Assembly: GCF_000421605.1 (NCBI RefSeq)
Contig: NZ_ATXI01000010.1
Coordinates: 22,278-86,277 of the forward strand
Reading direction: 5' to 3'
DNA: 64,000 nucleotides
Origin: Thermodesulfobacterium thermophilum DSM 1276
GTDB taxonomy: Bacteria > Desulfobacterota > Thermodesulfobacteria > Thermodesulfobacteriales > Thermodesulfobacteriaceae
Positions 19,167 through 29,316 of this stretch are shown here, piece by piece. The position numbers and the translations under genes are program-made. The number at the start of each line of letters is the position of its first letter. Position 1 is the stretch's first letter. A model generated the notes under the pieces. That model was given only the letters and a program-made list of their open reading frames with translations, was not told the DNA's origin and searched no databases.

Positions 19167-20279
19167 TTATTGCAAGGTTGGGTCTTCTTTTTGTCCGGTA
19201 AGGATGGCTATAAGGTCTTTTACACTGATGATCCCTTGTTTTTTAAGCAGATGTCCGTTTGCTCCGCTTATAAAGATACCTTCTTCGTAGTTTCCCATCC
19301 AGGCAGCACTCAGTTTCTCAGCTATACAAAAACCTACCTGAGAGGCCTTTTCTCCTTTTTTGCAAGGGGTTAAACAGTTAGAGACACAACCTTTAAAATC
19401 CCGGTATCCTGCAAGGAATTTTTCTATAAAGGGGGTTTTGACTACCCTTAAAGGATATCCTACAGGTGAGTTGATCAGGATTATGTCTTCTGGGTTAAGT
19501 TTAAGGAGTATTTCTTTATAAATCTGAGGGGCGTCACACTCATAGGTACAGATAAACCGGGTAGCAATCTGAACCCCTGAAGCTCCCAGTTCTCAATACT
19601 TCTTGATATCTTGATAGCTCCAAACCCCACCGGCTACGATAACCTTAAGGTCTCCCCAGTTTTTGGCTTCTTCAAGCACCTCTGGTAACAAACTTTCTAA
19701 TTGATATTCCTTTTTAAAGCAATCTTCTTTATGAAATCCTTGATGTCCTCCTGAAAGAGGCCCTTCTAACACCACGGCATCTGGTAGTCTTTGGTAGCGT
19801 TTTTCCCAGGTTTGACAGATAAGCTTTAAAGCTCTGGCAGAAGAGACGATAGGTATCAGGGCTATGTCAAAACCTTTTACGTATTCTGGGAGTTTCAGAG
19901 GTAGCCCTGCTCCTGAGATGATAGCATCAGCCCCTGCCTCAGCAGCGTCTCTTACCACCCTTGGGTAATCTGTGATCGCACAAAGCACATTTACCCCGAT
20001 AGCACCTCTACCTTGAGAAAGCTCTTTAGCCCTTTGAACAATCCTTTTTAGTGCCTCTCGGCTGTGGGTGTTTTCAGGTCCTATGGGTCTACCAAATTTG
20101 TCTTTTTTAACCAGCTCAGGAAAGCGATACCCTGTACCTACGGCTGAAACAACCCCCATCGCTCCTTCTTTAGCCACAGCTCCTGCTAAATTTTCCCAGG
20201 AGATCCCTACCCCCATCCCTCCTTGGATGATAGGCACATCTAAGGTGATTTTTCCTATGGTAAGTTTAGGTAAAGTCAT
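19167..20279 (-). pseudogene. Nitronate monooxygenase-like flavoprotein with an in-frame TGA
   Basis: FMN-dependent TIM-barrel protein of the 2-nitropropane dioxygenase / nitronate monooxygenase group. From the ATG at 20279 the frame runs 228 codons (PIIQGGMGVGISWENLAG start, VLEGPLSGGHQG with the catalytic-type His, VIAGGVWSYQDIKKY) to TGA at 19593-19595. The same frame then continues for 142 codons with clear homology: ELGASGVQIATRF, TYECDA, INSPVGYP and a Cys-rich tail (CVSNCLTPC) to TAA at 19167. Without the TGA the protein would be about 370 residues, the normal size. Relatives usually have Leu at this site, so a point change or a sequencing error is likelier than selenocysteine. The 228-residue product would lack part of the FMN phosphate site. 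GGAG precedes the ATG. Confidence 0.8.
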
Positions 20280-20307
20280 AACCGTTTTTTCTCCTTACAA
20301 AACCATT

Positions 20308-21222
20308 TTATACTATTTCTAGCATCCTTTTTACCGCATTGTAAGCCTTTATCCTTATTTCTTCTTCTACCACTACCTCAAACTCAAGGTTTTCTAAAGA
20401 GGCCAAAAGGTTTTCTAAGCTGATTTTTTTCATCGAAGGGCAAATCATCTTTTCTGGGGCAGGATGATAAAATTTTTTGTCAGGGTTTTGTTGAGATAAA
20501 GGGTAGAGTAGACCTACCTCAGTTCCTATGATAAACTCCTTATTTGGGAGTTCTTTAGCTAATCTTAGCATTCCGCTGGTTGAGGCTACCCTGTCTGCCA
20601 AGTCTATAACCTCAGGTCTACACTCAGGATGGGCGATAAAAAGGGCCTGAGGATGAGTTTTTTTGGCCTCTAACACCTCTTCAGGGGTAAGAAGATGATG
20701 AAAAGGGCAAAAACCTTCAAAGTAAACGATCTGTTTGTCAGGGTAAAACCTCTGGGTATAACGGGCAAGGTTCATGTCTGGAAGCATGATAATCTGTTTT
20801 TCTTTAAACGTCCCTACTACTTTTATTGCATTAGCAGAGGTACAGCATACATCACTTAAAGCCTTCACCTCTGCGGTTGAGTTAACATAGGTGACAACCG
20901 GTGCATCTGGATAGGCCTCTTTTAGGCGTAACACATCCTCTGGGGTTATCATGTCAGCCATCTCACAACAGGCACTTCCTACAGGTAAGAGGACCTTCTT
21001 TTTGGGTGATACGATTTTAGCGGTTTCTGCCATAAAATAAACACCACAAAAAACGATAACCTCAGCGTCGGTTTTACTGGCTTTAAGACTTAACTCTAAG
21101 GAATCTCCTCTTAAGTCTGCAATGTCCTGTATCTCAGGAGGTTGATAGTTGTGAGCCAAAATGATAGCCTTTCTTTTTTCCTTTAACTCAAGGATTCGCT
21201 CTATGAGCCTCTGCCTTTCCAT
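20308..21222 (-). CDS. nadA: Quinolinate synthase
   Basis: Condenses iminoaspartate with dihydroxyacetone phosphate to quinolinate, the start of de novo NAD synthesis; needs a [4Fe-4S] cluster. About 304 residues, the length of the thermophile/archaeal type. The three cluster cysteines are visible in FCGVYFMAETAK, EGFCPFHH and EKMICPSMKK; the AHNYQPPEIQDIAD block near the N-terminus binds substrate. ATG at 21222 sits after AAGGAGG; a TTG one codon earlier is less likely. Neither nadB nor nadC is in the window. Confidence 0.95.
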   Translation of the reverse strand: MERQRLIERILELKEKRKAIILAHNYQPPEIQDIADLRGDSLELSLKASKTDAEVIVFCGVYFMAETAKIVSPKKKVLLPVGSACCEMADMITPEDVLRLKEAYPDAPVVTYVNSTAEVKALSDVCCTSANAIKVVGTFKEKQIIMLPDMNLARYTQRFYPDKQIVYFEGFCPFHHLLTPEEVLEAKKTHPQALFIAHPECRPEVIDLADRVASTSGMLRLAKELPNKEFIIGTEVGLLYPLSQQNPDKKFYHPAPEKMICPSMKKISLENLLASLENLEFEVVVEEEIRIKAYNAVKRMLEIV

Positions 21223-21272
21223 CAAGCCTCCTTAAAGACTTAAATTTATCATTTTAGTAAAAATATACGATT

Positions 21273-22118
21273 TTAATTTATTTTTTCAAGCAAGTTTTTA
21301 AGGTTTTGGTAGCAGGAAAAAGGAACAGAGAGGTTGTTAAGCCCTTTACCAAGCTTTATGTCAGGTTTGTTAGCTCCGTGAAAATCACTTCCTCCGGTAA
21401 CGATAAGGTCAAGTTTTTGGGCTGTTTCCAGCAAAAATCGGGTAAAATCCTGGTTATGTTCGGTATAGTAGGCTTCAACCCCCATCAAACCTATATCTTT
21501 CAGCCAGGATAAGTATTTATAAAGGTCGGTATAAGAGAGTTTTAAGGTAAAAGGGTGGGCTAAAACAGGTATACCTTTGGCCTGTTTGATTTGGTTGATT
21601 GCTTCTTCAGGAGAAAGTAAAGCCTTGGGTACATAAGCTAAGGCCCCCTTTTTTAGATATTTTTGAAAGGCTTCTTCAAAGGTTTTCACCACTCCCTTTT
21701 TAACCAGAAGGTTGGCAATATGAGGTCTTCCTATCTCTCCTTGGGCGATTTCTTCTAACTCTTCTAAGGTAATCTCTATTCCTGCTTGTTGAAGTTTTTC
21801 TATCATTTTTTGGTTACGGGTCTCTCTGGCTTTTTGTAAGACCTCTAAGGTAGACTGTATTTCAGGGACATCTGGTTGTAAAAAATAACCTAACAGATGA
21901 AAATGTCCTGGGCCTTCAAACTTAACGCTTATCTCTACACCACAGAGAAAAGGAAGGTCTACTTCTTTAGCAGTAAGATAGGCCTCATGAAGCCCTTGTG
22001 TGGTGTCATGGTCTGTAAGGGCTAAGGCTTGTAATCCCTCTTTCTTGGCTAAAATTATCAATTCCTTAGGGGAAAAGGTTCCGTCAGAGGCGGTAGAATG
22101 GGTGTGAAGGTCAACCAA
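21273..22118 (-). CDS. PHP-domain phosphoesterase (RNase AM / YciV type)
   Basis: 281-residue metal-dependent phosphoesterase. The N-terminal MVDLHTHSTASDGTFSP holds the HxH metal ligands, and ALTDHDT, GVEISV, HLLGYF and VTGGSDFHG provide the remaining His/Asp/Glu ligands. The layout matches the TrpH/YciV family, whose E. coli member is a 5'-3' exonuclease trimming rRNA ends and 3',5'-nucleotide bisphosphates; the exact substrate here is inferred. Three bases separate its start from the pyrG stop, so it is cotranscribed with pyrG. Confidence 0.88.
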   Translation of the reverse strand: MVDLHTHSTASDGTFSPKELIILAKKEGLQALALTDHDTTQGLHEAYLTAKEVDLPFLCGVEISVKFEGPGHFHLLGYFLQPDVPEIQSTLEVLQKARETRNQKMIEKLQQAGIEITLEELEEIAQGEIGRPHIANLLVKKGVVKTFEEAFQKYLKKGALAYVPKALLSPEEAINQIKQAKGIPVLAHPFTLKLSYTDLYKYLSWLKDIGLMGVEAYYTEHNQDFTRFLLETAQKLDLIVTGGSDFHGANKPDIKLGKGLNNLSVPFSCYQNLKNLLEKIN

Positions 22119-22121
22119 AAT

Positions 22122-23792
22122 CTAACCCCCTTTTTTCTTGTTTTGATAAGAGGCTTTGATAAAGGCCTTAAAAAGAGGATGGGGGGCAATAGGTTTAGAT
22201 TTAAACTCAGGATGAAACTGCACCCCTACAAACCAGGGATGGTCTGAGATTTCTACTATCTCTACCAGCTCTTCGTCAGGAGAAGTCCCTGTGATCTTAA
22301 GCCCGGCTTTTTCTAATTCCTCTCGATACCGATTGTTAAACTCATAACGATGTCTGTGTCTCTCAAAAATCTCATCTTGTTGATAAGCCTCCCAGGCTTT
22401 TGAACCTTTTAAGAGTCTGCAAGGATAAGCCCCAAGGCGCATCGTCCCACCAAAATCACAACCTTCTTCTCTTATTTCTATCTTGCCTGTGCGATAGTTA
22501 TACCATTCTTTCATAAGATAGATTACCGGGTAAGGGGTTTGGGGGTCAAACTCCGTAGAGTTTGCTCCTTTCCACCCAAGGACATTTCTTGCAAAATCTA
22601 TCACCGAAAGCTGCATCCCTAAACAGATCCCAAAAAAGGGAATTCCCTTTTCTCTGGCATACTTGATGGCTAAAAGTTTACCTTCAACCCCCCTTACTCC
22701 AAATCCTCCTGGGACAAGAATCCCGTCGGCATCTTTTAGGATAGAGGCTATGTTTCCCTCGGTAAGTTCATCTGAGTTTACAAACTTTAGGTTTACTCTT
22801 AGCTTGTTAGCGATGCCTCCATGCACTAAAGCCTCGTTAAGGGACTTATAAGAATCTTTCAGGTTTACGTATTTTCCCACGATGGCTATGGTTACTTCGT
22901 CCTCAGGGTTTTTATAGATTTTTACTATCTCTTCCCAAAGGGAAAGGTCAGGCTCTCTGGTCCACATGTTTAGATATTCTATGATCTTTTTATCTAACCC
23001 TTCTTGATAAAATACCAGGGGTATTTCGTAGATACATTCTACGTCTTTGGCAGTGATCACGGCATCGTCTTCTACGTTACAGAAAAGGGCTATCTTTTTC
23101 TTGATATCTGTAGGTAAAAACCTGTCAGTCCTGCATAGAAGGATGTCAGGTTGAATTCCGATGGCTCTTAGTTCTTTGACGCTGTGCTGGGTAGGTTTGG
23201 TTTTTAACTCCCCTGCGGTTTTGATGTAAGGTACATAGGTGAGATGGATAAAAAGGGCGTTATCTTTACCAAGCTCATAGCCTAACTGTCTTATAGCCTC
23301 AAGAAAAGGAAGGCTTTCGATGTCTCCTACCGTTCCTCCTATCTCTACGATAGCTACGTCTACGTTGTCTTCTGCTAAACTTAAAATAGCTTGTTTGATT
23401 TCGTCGGTAACATGGGGTATGATCTGGACGGTGCCACCCAAGTATTCCCCTTTTCTTTCTTTGGTGATGACTGAATAGTAGATTTTACCTGAGGTGTAGT
23501 TGTTTTTACTTCCCATCTGAGCCTGGGTAAATCGTTCGTAGTGGCCTAAGTCAAGGTCTGTTTCAGCTCCGTCTTCAGTAACATAAACCTCTCCGTGTTG
23601 AAAGGGGTTCATCGTCCCAGGGTCTACGTTGATATAAGGGTCAAGTTTTTGGAAGGTAACTCTTAAACCTCTTGCCTCAAGTAAAGCCCCTATAGCAGCC
23701 GCAGCAAGCCCTTTTCCTAAGGAGGAAAGTACTCCTCCTGTGATAAAAATAAACTTGGTATGGACTTTTATCCTGTTTCTTGGCTTTCTCAT
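22122..23792 (-). CDS. pyrG: CTP synthase
   Basis: Makes CTP from UTP, ATP and glutamine. The 556 residues consist of the amidoligase domain (about 12-275, with [19 protein letters not shown] and [21 protein letters not shown] split across its start) and the class I glutaminase domain (about 305-548), with the nucleophile in [10 protein letters not shown] and the His-Glu pair in [10 protein letters not shown]. The N-terminus has about ten extra basic residues before the usual start; a shorter start is possible. The M24 peptidase gene ends 5 bases ahead of it. Confidence 0.97.
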   Translation of the reverse strand: MRKPRNRIKVHTKFIFITGGVLSSLGKGLAAAAIGALLEARGLRVTFQKLDPYINVDPGTMNPFQHGEVYVTEDGAETDLDLGHYERFTQAQMGSKNNYTSGKIYYSVITKERKGEYLGGTVQIIPHVTDEIKQAILSLAEDNVDVAIVEIGGTVGDIESLPFLEAIRQLGYELGKDNALFIHLTYVPYIKTAGELKTKPTQHSVKELRAIGIQPDILLCRTDRFLPTDIKKKIALFCNVEDDAVITAKDVECIYEIPLVFYQEGLDKKIIEYLNMWTREPDLSLWEEIVKIYKNPEDEVTIAIVGKYVNLKDSYKSLNEALVHGGIANKLRVNLKFVNSDELTEGNIASILKDADGILVPGGFGVRGVEGKLLAIKYAREKGIPFFGICLGMQLSVIDFARNVLGWKGANSTEFDPQTPYPVIYLMKEWYNYRTGKIEIREEGCDFGGTMRLGAYPCRLLKGSKAWEAYQQDEIFERHRHRYEFNNRYREELEKAGLKITGTSPDEELVEIVEISDHPWFVGVQFHPEFKSKPIAPHPLFKAFIKASYQNKKKGG

Positions 23793-23797
23793 GGTTT

Positions 23798-24970
23798 CTA
23801 CACCTCTTTAAGAATTTTCCATTTGGTTGAGGTGGTGTTTAAACTTTTCAACCCGTCCTTGGTTACTAAAAAGGTTTCTTCAACCCCTATCACCCCAACC
23901 TCAGGAATGTGAAATTTAGGTTCTAAGGCTATCACCATGTTTTCTCTTATGGTCATTTTTTGTTTTTTCCCAAGGACAGGAGGTTCATCTATCTGTAAAC
24001 CTACCCCATGGCCTATAAAACCTAAGTCTCCGTCAGAATACATAAAATAACTGCCAAGACCGGTTTTTTCAGCTAACTCCTTAGCTTTAGTAAAGATCTC
24101 ATCTCCGTTTAAACCTGGCTTTATGAAGTGCTTGAGTTCCTTTAAAATATAAAGACTTCCCTGATAAACCTCTTGGGCATAAGGCAGTTTTTTAAAACTA
24201 ACCATCCTGGTCTGGTCTATGTAGTAGCCCTGGTAATAACCACTGAAGTCTATAAGAATAGGCTCATCTTCTTTTAAGATTTTCTTATAACTTGCCCCTC
24301 CCGGAAAACAAGGTACTCCCTCTCCTCCTTCTCCTGTATAAGAGGGAGTAGCTTTAAGACTTTCTTTACCCGAGATAAGGTATCCAAAGGTAAGTTCAAA
24401 CCCGTTTAAAGACCTGGTAAAGCCTGGATGACCCAAAAGTCTCAGTTCTTTTTCCAAGATAGCACTTGCTTCTAATTCTTTAATTCCTGGTTTGAACTGA
24501 GGTAAAGCCCTTTTAAGAGCTTTATCAAGCATCTTGCCTGCTTTTCGGATACATTCGATCTCATAGGGGGTTTTAACCGCCCTTGTTTCTAAGATAAGTT
24601 GGTCTATGGCAATAAAAGAATAACCCTCAAGCAGTGCCTGATATCTTAAAAATTCTCTTGCAGGGATGTTTTCTTTTTCTATGCCTAACGAGCCCTTAGA
24701 ACGAAGAGAAGAGATGATTAAAGGTAGTTCTTTTAAGCTTTTTATGGGTTCACAGGGAATTAACGTTTCCTTTCTGGCCCTCTCCCAAGGACGATTTACT
24801 AAAAGCTTAACTTCCTTAGGGCTTATCAAAAGAAATCCTTTGGCAAAGGTTCCGCTAAAATAAAAGATGTTGAGAGGGTTTATAATCAAGGCTAAATCGA
24901 TTTGGTGCTGGTTAAGAAGTTGTTGAAACCTTTGGAGACGGAACTTTACTTCATCGGTTTGCAGGTTCAT
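23798..24970 (-). CDS. M24B-family Xaa-Pro aminopeptidase-like metallopeptidase
   Basis: 390-residue cytoplasmic metallopeptidase that probably removes N-terminal residues ahead of proline. The creatinase-like N-domain (about residues 10-140) includes [15 protein letters not shown]. The pita-bread catalytic domain carries the five metal ligands: two Asp in [16 protein letters not shown], His in [12 protein letters not shown], Glu in ALEPKFHIP and Glu in GVEETFLV. It could be PepP- or PepQ-like; substrate cannot be fixed by eye. The start overlaps the end of the MltB gene by 20 bases, so the genes are coupled. Confidence 0.88.
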   Translation of the reverse strand: MNLQTDEVKFRLQRFQQLLNQHQIDLALIINPLNIFYFSGTFAKGFLLISPKEVKLLVNRPWERARKETLIPCEPIKSLKELPLIISSLRSKGSLGIEKENIPAREFLRYQALLEGYSFIAIDQLILETRAVKTPYEIECIRKAGKMLDKALKRALPQFKPGIKELEASAILEKELRLLGHPGFTRSLNGFELTFGYLISGKESLKATPSYTGEGGEGVPCFPGGASYKKILKEDEPILIDFSGYYQGYYIDQTRMVSFKKLPYAQEVYQGSLYILKELKHFIKPGLNGDEIFTKAKELAEKTGLGSYFMYSDGDLGFIGHGVGLQIDEPPVLGKKQKMTIRENMVIALEPKFHIPEVGVIGVEETFLVTKDGLKSLNTTSTKWKILKEV

Positions 24971-25955
24971 CTTTTTTTTCTTGTTCCTTTTGTTCTGTTT
25001 GTGAAGAGGCTTCTTGTTCTGTTTTTTTTAACCTTTCGGCGATGGCTAAAACGGTGTTAGCATAGGGTTCACTTATGTTGTATTTCATGATAACTGTCTT
25101 TTTTTGTTCGATCGTGCCGTTAAAGGTATAGCCTTCTTTTTTTAGATAGTTCGCTATGCTGGCTAAGGCGTCTTCCATATTAAAGAGGTCTACCCTGCCG
25201 TCCTGATCCCAATCATAACCATAGATTACATAACTTTTGGGTACAAACTGGGGATAACCAAAGGCTCCAAAAATAGACCCTTTGATAGAAAAAGGATCCC
25301 ATTGGTTTTGATAGCAGATGGTAAGAAAGTATAAAAGCTCGTTATAAGCCCAGTTACTTCTTTTAGCGATGATGTTTGAGTTTCTTTCGTCATCCAAAGA
25401 AATGGTTTCGTCATACACAAAGTTTTTAAGCAAATCTTTGTTCCCTGAAAGGGTAAGGCTAAAAAACACGTTAAATACAGGAAATTTTCCGGTGTTTTGT
25501 CCAAGATTGGTTTCAACCAAAAAAATCGCCACTATTACCTCTTTATCAACCCCAAAGGTTTTTTCCAAGTTTTCGAGAAACTCTAAGTTCTCTTTTAAAA
25601 AGTTTTTAGCCCGCTCAACCCTCTGGTCTTCTAAAAACTGGTGGTAAGGTAATTTGACTTCTTTCCAGGTAAGTCTTTTTATCATCAGGTTTGGAAGATA
25701 GGTAAGCTCAGGAGAAGAAAAAACCTCTTCTATATATTCTTCAGGAACTTTACCTTTTAGGTCAATTTTTATGCGGTTTTTAAGGTCTTCTACATAAGGT
25801 TTAAGCAAAGGATCGTTAGCCAGAACTTTTACAGGTTTTACGGCAGGGTGAAAAAGGGTAGCTAACAGCCCTAATAATAACCCTAAAATTATTAGGGAAA
25901 AGCTCCAGACTACCCTGCTTTGGCTAAGTTGAGTAAAGAGCCCTTTAATATGCAT
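24951..25955 (-). CDS. MltB-like lytic murein transglycosylase
   Basis: Cleaves peptidoglycan glycan strands with formation of 1,6-anhydromuramic acid. The 334-residue protein has an N-terminal hydrophobic anchor (about residues 15-35, no lipobox) and a catalytic domain with the key Glu in FLVETNLGQNTG, followed by GSIFGAFGYPQFVPKSY and the DWDQDGRVDLFNMEDALASIANYL block typical of MltB. The C-terminal 25 residues are Gln/Glu/Lys-rich. Its 5' end overlaps the aconitase gene by 46 bases, which is long; a start further in, before the anchor, would remove the overlap. Confidence 0.85.
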   Translation of the reverse strand: MHIKGLFTQLSQSRVVWSFSLIILGLLLGLLATLFHPAVKPVKVLANDPLLKPYVEDLKNRIKIDLKGKVPEEYIEEVFSSPELTYLPNLMIKRLTWKEVKLPYHQFLEDQRVERAKNFLKENLEFLENLEKTFGVDKEVIVAIFLVETNLGQNTGKFPVFNVFFSLTLSGNKDLLKNFVYDETISLDDERNSNIIAKRSNWAYNELLYFLTICYQNQWDPFSIKGSIFGAFGYPQFVPKSYVIYGYDWDQDGRVDLFNMEDALASIANYLKKEGYTFNGTIEQKKTVIMKYNISEPYANTVLAIAERLKKTEQEASSQTEQKEQEKKDEPANR

Positions 25956-27850
25956 TCTCTTTCCCTTTCTGTAAGTTCAGCTACTGCCCAAACCTCGCCT
26001 TTCCCTTTGATTATAATTTTAACCCTTTTTTCCCCTTTTTCTATCAAGTTTCGGATGTTTTCTATGATAAAACTATCTCCCTGAGAGATTTTTTCATAGT
26101 CTGCCGGGTTTTCAAAGGTAAGAGGGAGGATGCCAAAGTTAATCAGGTTGCTTCTGTGGATCCTGGCAAAGGTTTTGGCTAACTTTACCCTTACCCCTAA
26201 ATACCTTGGGGCTAAGGCTGCATGTTCTCTTGAAGAACCTTGCCCATAGTTTTCTCCTCCCACAATCCCTACAGCCAATCCTTTTTCTTTGATTTCTAAA
26301 GATTTTTTAGCAAAATCTGGGTCTACGTTTTTGTAAACAAACTGGCTGATTGCCGGTAGGTTACTTCTTAAAGGTAAAATCTGGGCTCCAGCAGGCATGA
26401 TATGGTCGGTGGTGATGTTATCTCCTACCTTTAACACAAAAACCCCTTCTAAGGTCTCAGGAATGGGATCAAACGGTGGAAGAGGAGCTATGTTAGGGCC
26501 TCTTATGATTTCTACCTTTTTGGCCTCATCTTCTGGTAGAGGAGGTATCAAAAGGGTGTCGTTTATAAGAAATTTTTCTGGAAGAACTACCTCTGGATAT
26601 TCTCCTAATTCTCTTGGGTCGGTTATTACCCCTTTGATGGCAGAGGCTACCGCGGTTTCAGGAGAGACTAAATATACGAGATCAGGGCTTGTGCCAGAAC
26701 GCCCTGGGAAGTTTCTGGTAAAAGTTCTGAGAGAGATGGAGTTGGTAGGAGGGGCTTGCCCCATACCGATACAACCTAAGCATCCACTTTGGTGAAGCCT
26801 TGTGCCTCCCTCTAACAGGGATTTTAATCCTGAAAGTACTACCAGGTTTTCAAGCACTTGAAGAGAACCAGGGTTTACCTCAAAGGAGACCTCAGGATGA
26901 ACTTTATACTTCTCAAGTACCTTTGCCACAACTAGTAGGTCTTTTAACGAAGAATTGGCACAGGACCCTATGATAACCTGGGCCACAGGTTTACCTGCCT
27001 CTTCTGCAACTCTTTTTACGTTGTCAGGAGAAGAGGGACAGGCGCAAAGAGGTTCTAACTTGGAAAGGTCAACCTCTATGATTTCGTCATACTGAGCGTT
27101 TTCGTCAGGCAAAAGTTCTACAAAGTCCTGTTCTCTTCCCTGAGCTATCAGCCATTTACGGGTAATTTCATCAGATGGGAAAATACTGGTGGTTGCTCCC
27201 ATTTCTGTACCTAAATTACAGATGGTAGCCCTTTCAGGTACGCTAAGATACTTTATCCCAGGGCCAAAATACTCTAAAATTTTCCCTAAACCACCTTTTA
27301 CCGTAAGTTTAGAAAGAAGATAAAGGGCGATATCTCGTGCCGTTACCCAAGGCTGAAGCTTTCCTTCTAAGTAGATTCCTACTATTTTTGGAGTTCTAAG
27401 ATAAAAGGGCTTTCCTGCCATAGCCATGGCCACGTCAAGGCCACCTGCACCTATGGCAATCATTCCACATCCGCCAGCAGTAGGGGTATGGCTGTCAGAA
27501 CCTAACAAGGTTTTACCAGGCCTGGCAAACCTTTCCAAATGCACCTGATGACAGATCCCGTTCCCTGGCTTAGAAAACCAAATCCCATAACGTTTGGCTA
27601 TACTTTGTAAAAATCTGTGGTCGTCTGCGTTTTTAAAATCACTTTGTAAAATGTTATGGTCTACATAAGATACCGAAAGTTCAGTTTTTATTCTGTCTAT
27701 ACCTATGGCTTCAAACTCAAGATAAGCCATCGTCCCGGTTGCATCTTGAGTAAGGGTTTGGTCTATCTTGATGGCGATTTCTTCTCCAGGCACTAAACGT
27801 CCAGACACTAAATGGTTTTCTAAAATTTTGTAAGCCAAAGGTTTCCCCAT
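25910..27850 (-). CDS. Aconitate hydratase
   Basis: Isomerises citrate and isocitrate with a [4Fe-4S] cluster. The 646 residues match the shorter bacterial/archaeal aconitase type rather than the 850-900-residue AcnA/AcnB. Cluster cysteines are in GSCANSS and SGCLGCIGMG. Also visible are QDATGTMAYLEFEAIG, the substrate-binding LLGSDSHTPTAGG and the swivelling C-terminal domain with GENYGQGSSREHAALAPRYLG. CTAAGGAGG precedes the ATG. It supports the TCA cycle, oxidative or reductive; with the biotin carboxylase and PEP carboxylase of this window it fits C4/C6-acid metabolism. Confidence 0.94.
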   Translation of the reverse strand: MGKPLAYKILENHLVSGRLVPGEEIAIKIDQTLTQDATGTMAYLEFEAIGIDRIKTELSVSYVDHNILQSDFKNADDHRFLQSIAKRYGIWFSKPGNGICHQVHLERFARPGKTLLGSDSHTPTAGGCGMIAIGAGGLDVAMAMAGKPFYLRTPKIVGIYLEGKLQPWVTARDIALYLLSKLTVKGGLGKILEYFGPGIKYLSVPERATICNLGTEMGATTSIFPSDEITRKWLIAQGREQDFVELLPDENAQYDEIIEVDLSKLEPLCACPSSPDNVKRVAEEAGKPVAQVIIGSCANSSLKDLLVVAKVLEKYKVHPEVSFEVNPGSLQVLENLVVLSGLKSLLEGGTRLHQSGCLGCIGMGQAPPTNSISLRTFTRNFPGRSGTSPDLVYLVSPETAVASAIKGVITDPRELGEYPEVVLPEKFLINDTLLIPPLPEDEAKKVEIIRGPNIAPLPPFDPIPETLEGVFVLKVGDNITTDHIMPAGAQILPLRSNLPAISQFVYKNVDPDFAKKSLEIKEKGLAVGIVGGENYGQGSSREHAALAPRYLGVRVKLAKTFARIHRSNLINFGILPLTFENPADYEKISQGDSFIIENIRNLIEKGEKRVKIIIKGKGEVWAVAELTERERECILKGSLLNLAKAG

Positions 27851-27883
27851 CTTTTCCTCCTTAGAAGATTTACTGAGGTTGTT

Positions 27884-28561
27884 TTACAACTCTCCAAAAC
27901 ACTCTGGGAAAAGGGCCTTAAATTTTTCTAAGGTCTTTTCTACTTCCGGTTGTATTGACTTGAATTTTTCAGTTTTTAGCGAAAAAAGAACAAATTCAGA
28001 GATAGAAAAAGAGGTGTAAAGACAAAACTCTTTAGGTTTAGGCTCAAAAACAAAGAAAAAGTTGGTAAGATAGGGGGTAATTTTTAGCAAGTCTTCGCTG
28101 TTACCATCTATCCTCAGGTTAAGGATTATATGTTTCGCCTTTAAAAAGGCAGGAAGCTCGGTTTTTCCTTCTGTGGTTAAAAGCTCTAAAAGGATATCTT
28201 GAGACACAACGATAGAATGTTTGGGAGAAACATCCATTAAAAACTCCGAAGGAAGATCTTTAGAAAGAAAGAGATAAAGATTTTTAACCAGTTTTAAGTC
28301 TATATGCTGAGAAATGATCTCCCTTAAGGCGTAAACAGAAAGGGTAAGTAAATACTCCCTTTTCCCGATTTCGTCAAACTTTATTCCGGTGGGGGTACGT
28401 TCTAAAAATTTATAAACCGGGCTATCACTTGAGGCCTTTATCCTTAATGTAAGATAGAAAAGCTTAAAGGCCTCTTCTAAAGGCAGTTTCAGCTGTTGCT
28501 TAACTACCGACAAAAACTCCTTTGGCTTTTCTGGCAAGCTACCTATCCAGTTAAACTTCAT
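27884..28561 (-). CDS. Unrecognised 225-residue protein
   Basis: I do not recognise this protein. It is mixed alpha/beta, without signal peptide, membrane helix, Cys motif or repeats. Helix-rich segments near residues 12-45 and 65-100 are separated by KFLERTPTGIKFDEIG; a Leu-rich middle is followed by a strand-like FFFVFEPKPKEFCLYTSF. The start is set at the ATG 28561; a TTG four codons upstream lies too close to the AAGGA. It lies between ispD (upstream, 29 bases away) and aconitase (33 bases downstream) on the same strand, so it is probably transcribed with both. Base usage is like its neighbours. Confidence 0.6.
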   Translation of the reverse strand: MKFNWIGSLPEKPKEFLSVVKQQLKLPLEEAFKLFYLTLRIKASSDSPVYKFLERTPTGIKFDEIGKREYLLTLSVYALREIISQHIDLKLVKNLYLFLSKDLPSEFLMDVSPKHSIVVSQDILLELLTTEGKTELPAFLKAKHIILNLRIDGNSEDLLKITPYLTNFFFVFEPKPKEFCLYTSFSISEFVLFSLKTEKFKSIQPEVEKTLEKFKALFPECFGEL

Positions 28562-28590
28562 GATGCCATACAATCCTTAATAAAATAAGA

Positions 28591-29283
28591 TTAAAATAAT
28601 GTTTCTATTTTACAATCAATTAACTTTTCTGCAAGGATGAGGTCCTCTTTAAAGGTGATTTTAAAATTTAACCACGAACCTTCCACTACATAAACAGGAT
28701 GGCCAAAATAGGTTAAAAGAGAGCTTTCGTCTGTGAACTCTAACCCCTTGGCTATGGCCTCATCAAGACAGGTTTTCAAAAGATTAGCCTTTATTCCCTG
28801 AGGGGTTTGGATATGAAATAGATTTTCTCTGGGGACGTTAGCTTTTACGAGTTTATCTTCCACTAAGTTTAGGGTATCCCTTACAGGGATAGCCGGAATA
28901 GAGGCCCCGTAAGAAAGAGTAGCTTCTATCACATTATTTATAACAGATTCTGGAACAAAAGGCCTTACGGCATCATGCACAAGGAGGACTTTTGTTTCTG
29001 GAGGGGCTGTTTTAACCGCCTGATAAACCGACCTCTGTCTGGTTGTGCCACCTTCTACGATTTTTAACACCTTTCTGAGGTTAAAGCTTTTGATCAGGTT
29101 TTTGGTATGTTCTAAATAAAGTGGGTGGGTAGCTATGATTATCCCGTCTACCTGAGGGGTCTTTTCAAAAGCTAAAAGGGTTCTTACTAAAAGAGGTATT
29201 CCCTTCAGGTCTAAGAACTGTTTGGGGAGGGATTCTCCCAGCCTTTCTCCTTTTCCTGCAGCAGGGAGTATAGCAACTACCAT
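28591..29283 (-). CDS. ispD: 2-C-methyl-D-erythritol 4-phosphate cytidylyltransferase
   Basis: Third step of the non-mevalonate isoprenoid route: makes 4-diphosphocytidyl-methylerythritol from CTP. With the ATG at 29283 the protein is 230 residues, the normal length. The nucleotide-binding LPAAGKGERLGESLPKQF, the VEGGTTRQRSVYQAV block, LLVHDAVRPFVP and IPVRDTLN are all present. The reading frame is open far upstream, to 29616, but that part lies over aroC and has no family match. The gene is divergent from aroC. CTP comes from PyrG, encoded in the same window. Confidence 0.94.
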   Translation of the reverse strand: MVVAILPAAGKGERLGESLPKQFLDLKGIPLLVRTLLAFEKTPQVDGIIIATHPLYLEHTKNLIKSFNLRKVLKIVEGGTTRQRSVYQAVKTAPPETKVLLVHDAVRPFVPESVINNVIEATLSYGASIPAIPVRDTLNLVEDKLVKANVPRENLFHIQTPQGIKANLLKTCLDEAIAKGLEFTDESSLLTYFGHPVYVVEGSWLNFKITFKEDLILAEKLIDCKIETLF

Positions 29284-29316
29284 ATGCCTTCTGATTTGTT
29301 TTTTTAGGTTTAGAAT

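Noticed and set aside
19593..19595. TGA in the nitronate monooxygenase gene as a selenocysteine codon
   Set aside because: The family normally has Leu, not Cys, at this site; no convincing SECIS-like hairpin follows; and no sel genes are in the window. A point change or error is simpler.
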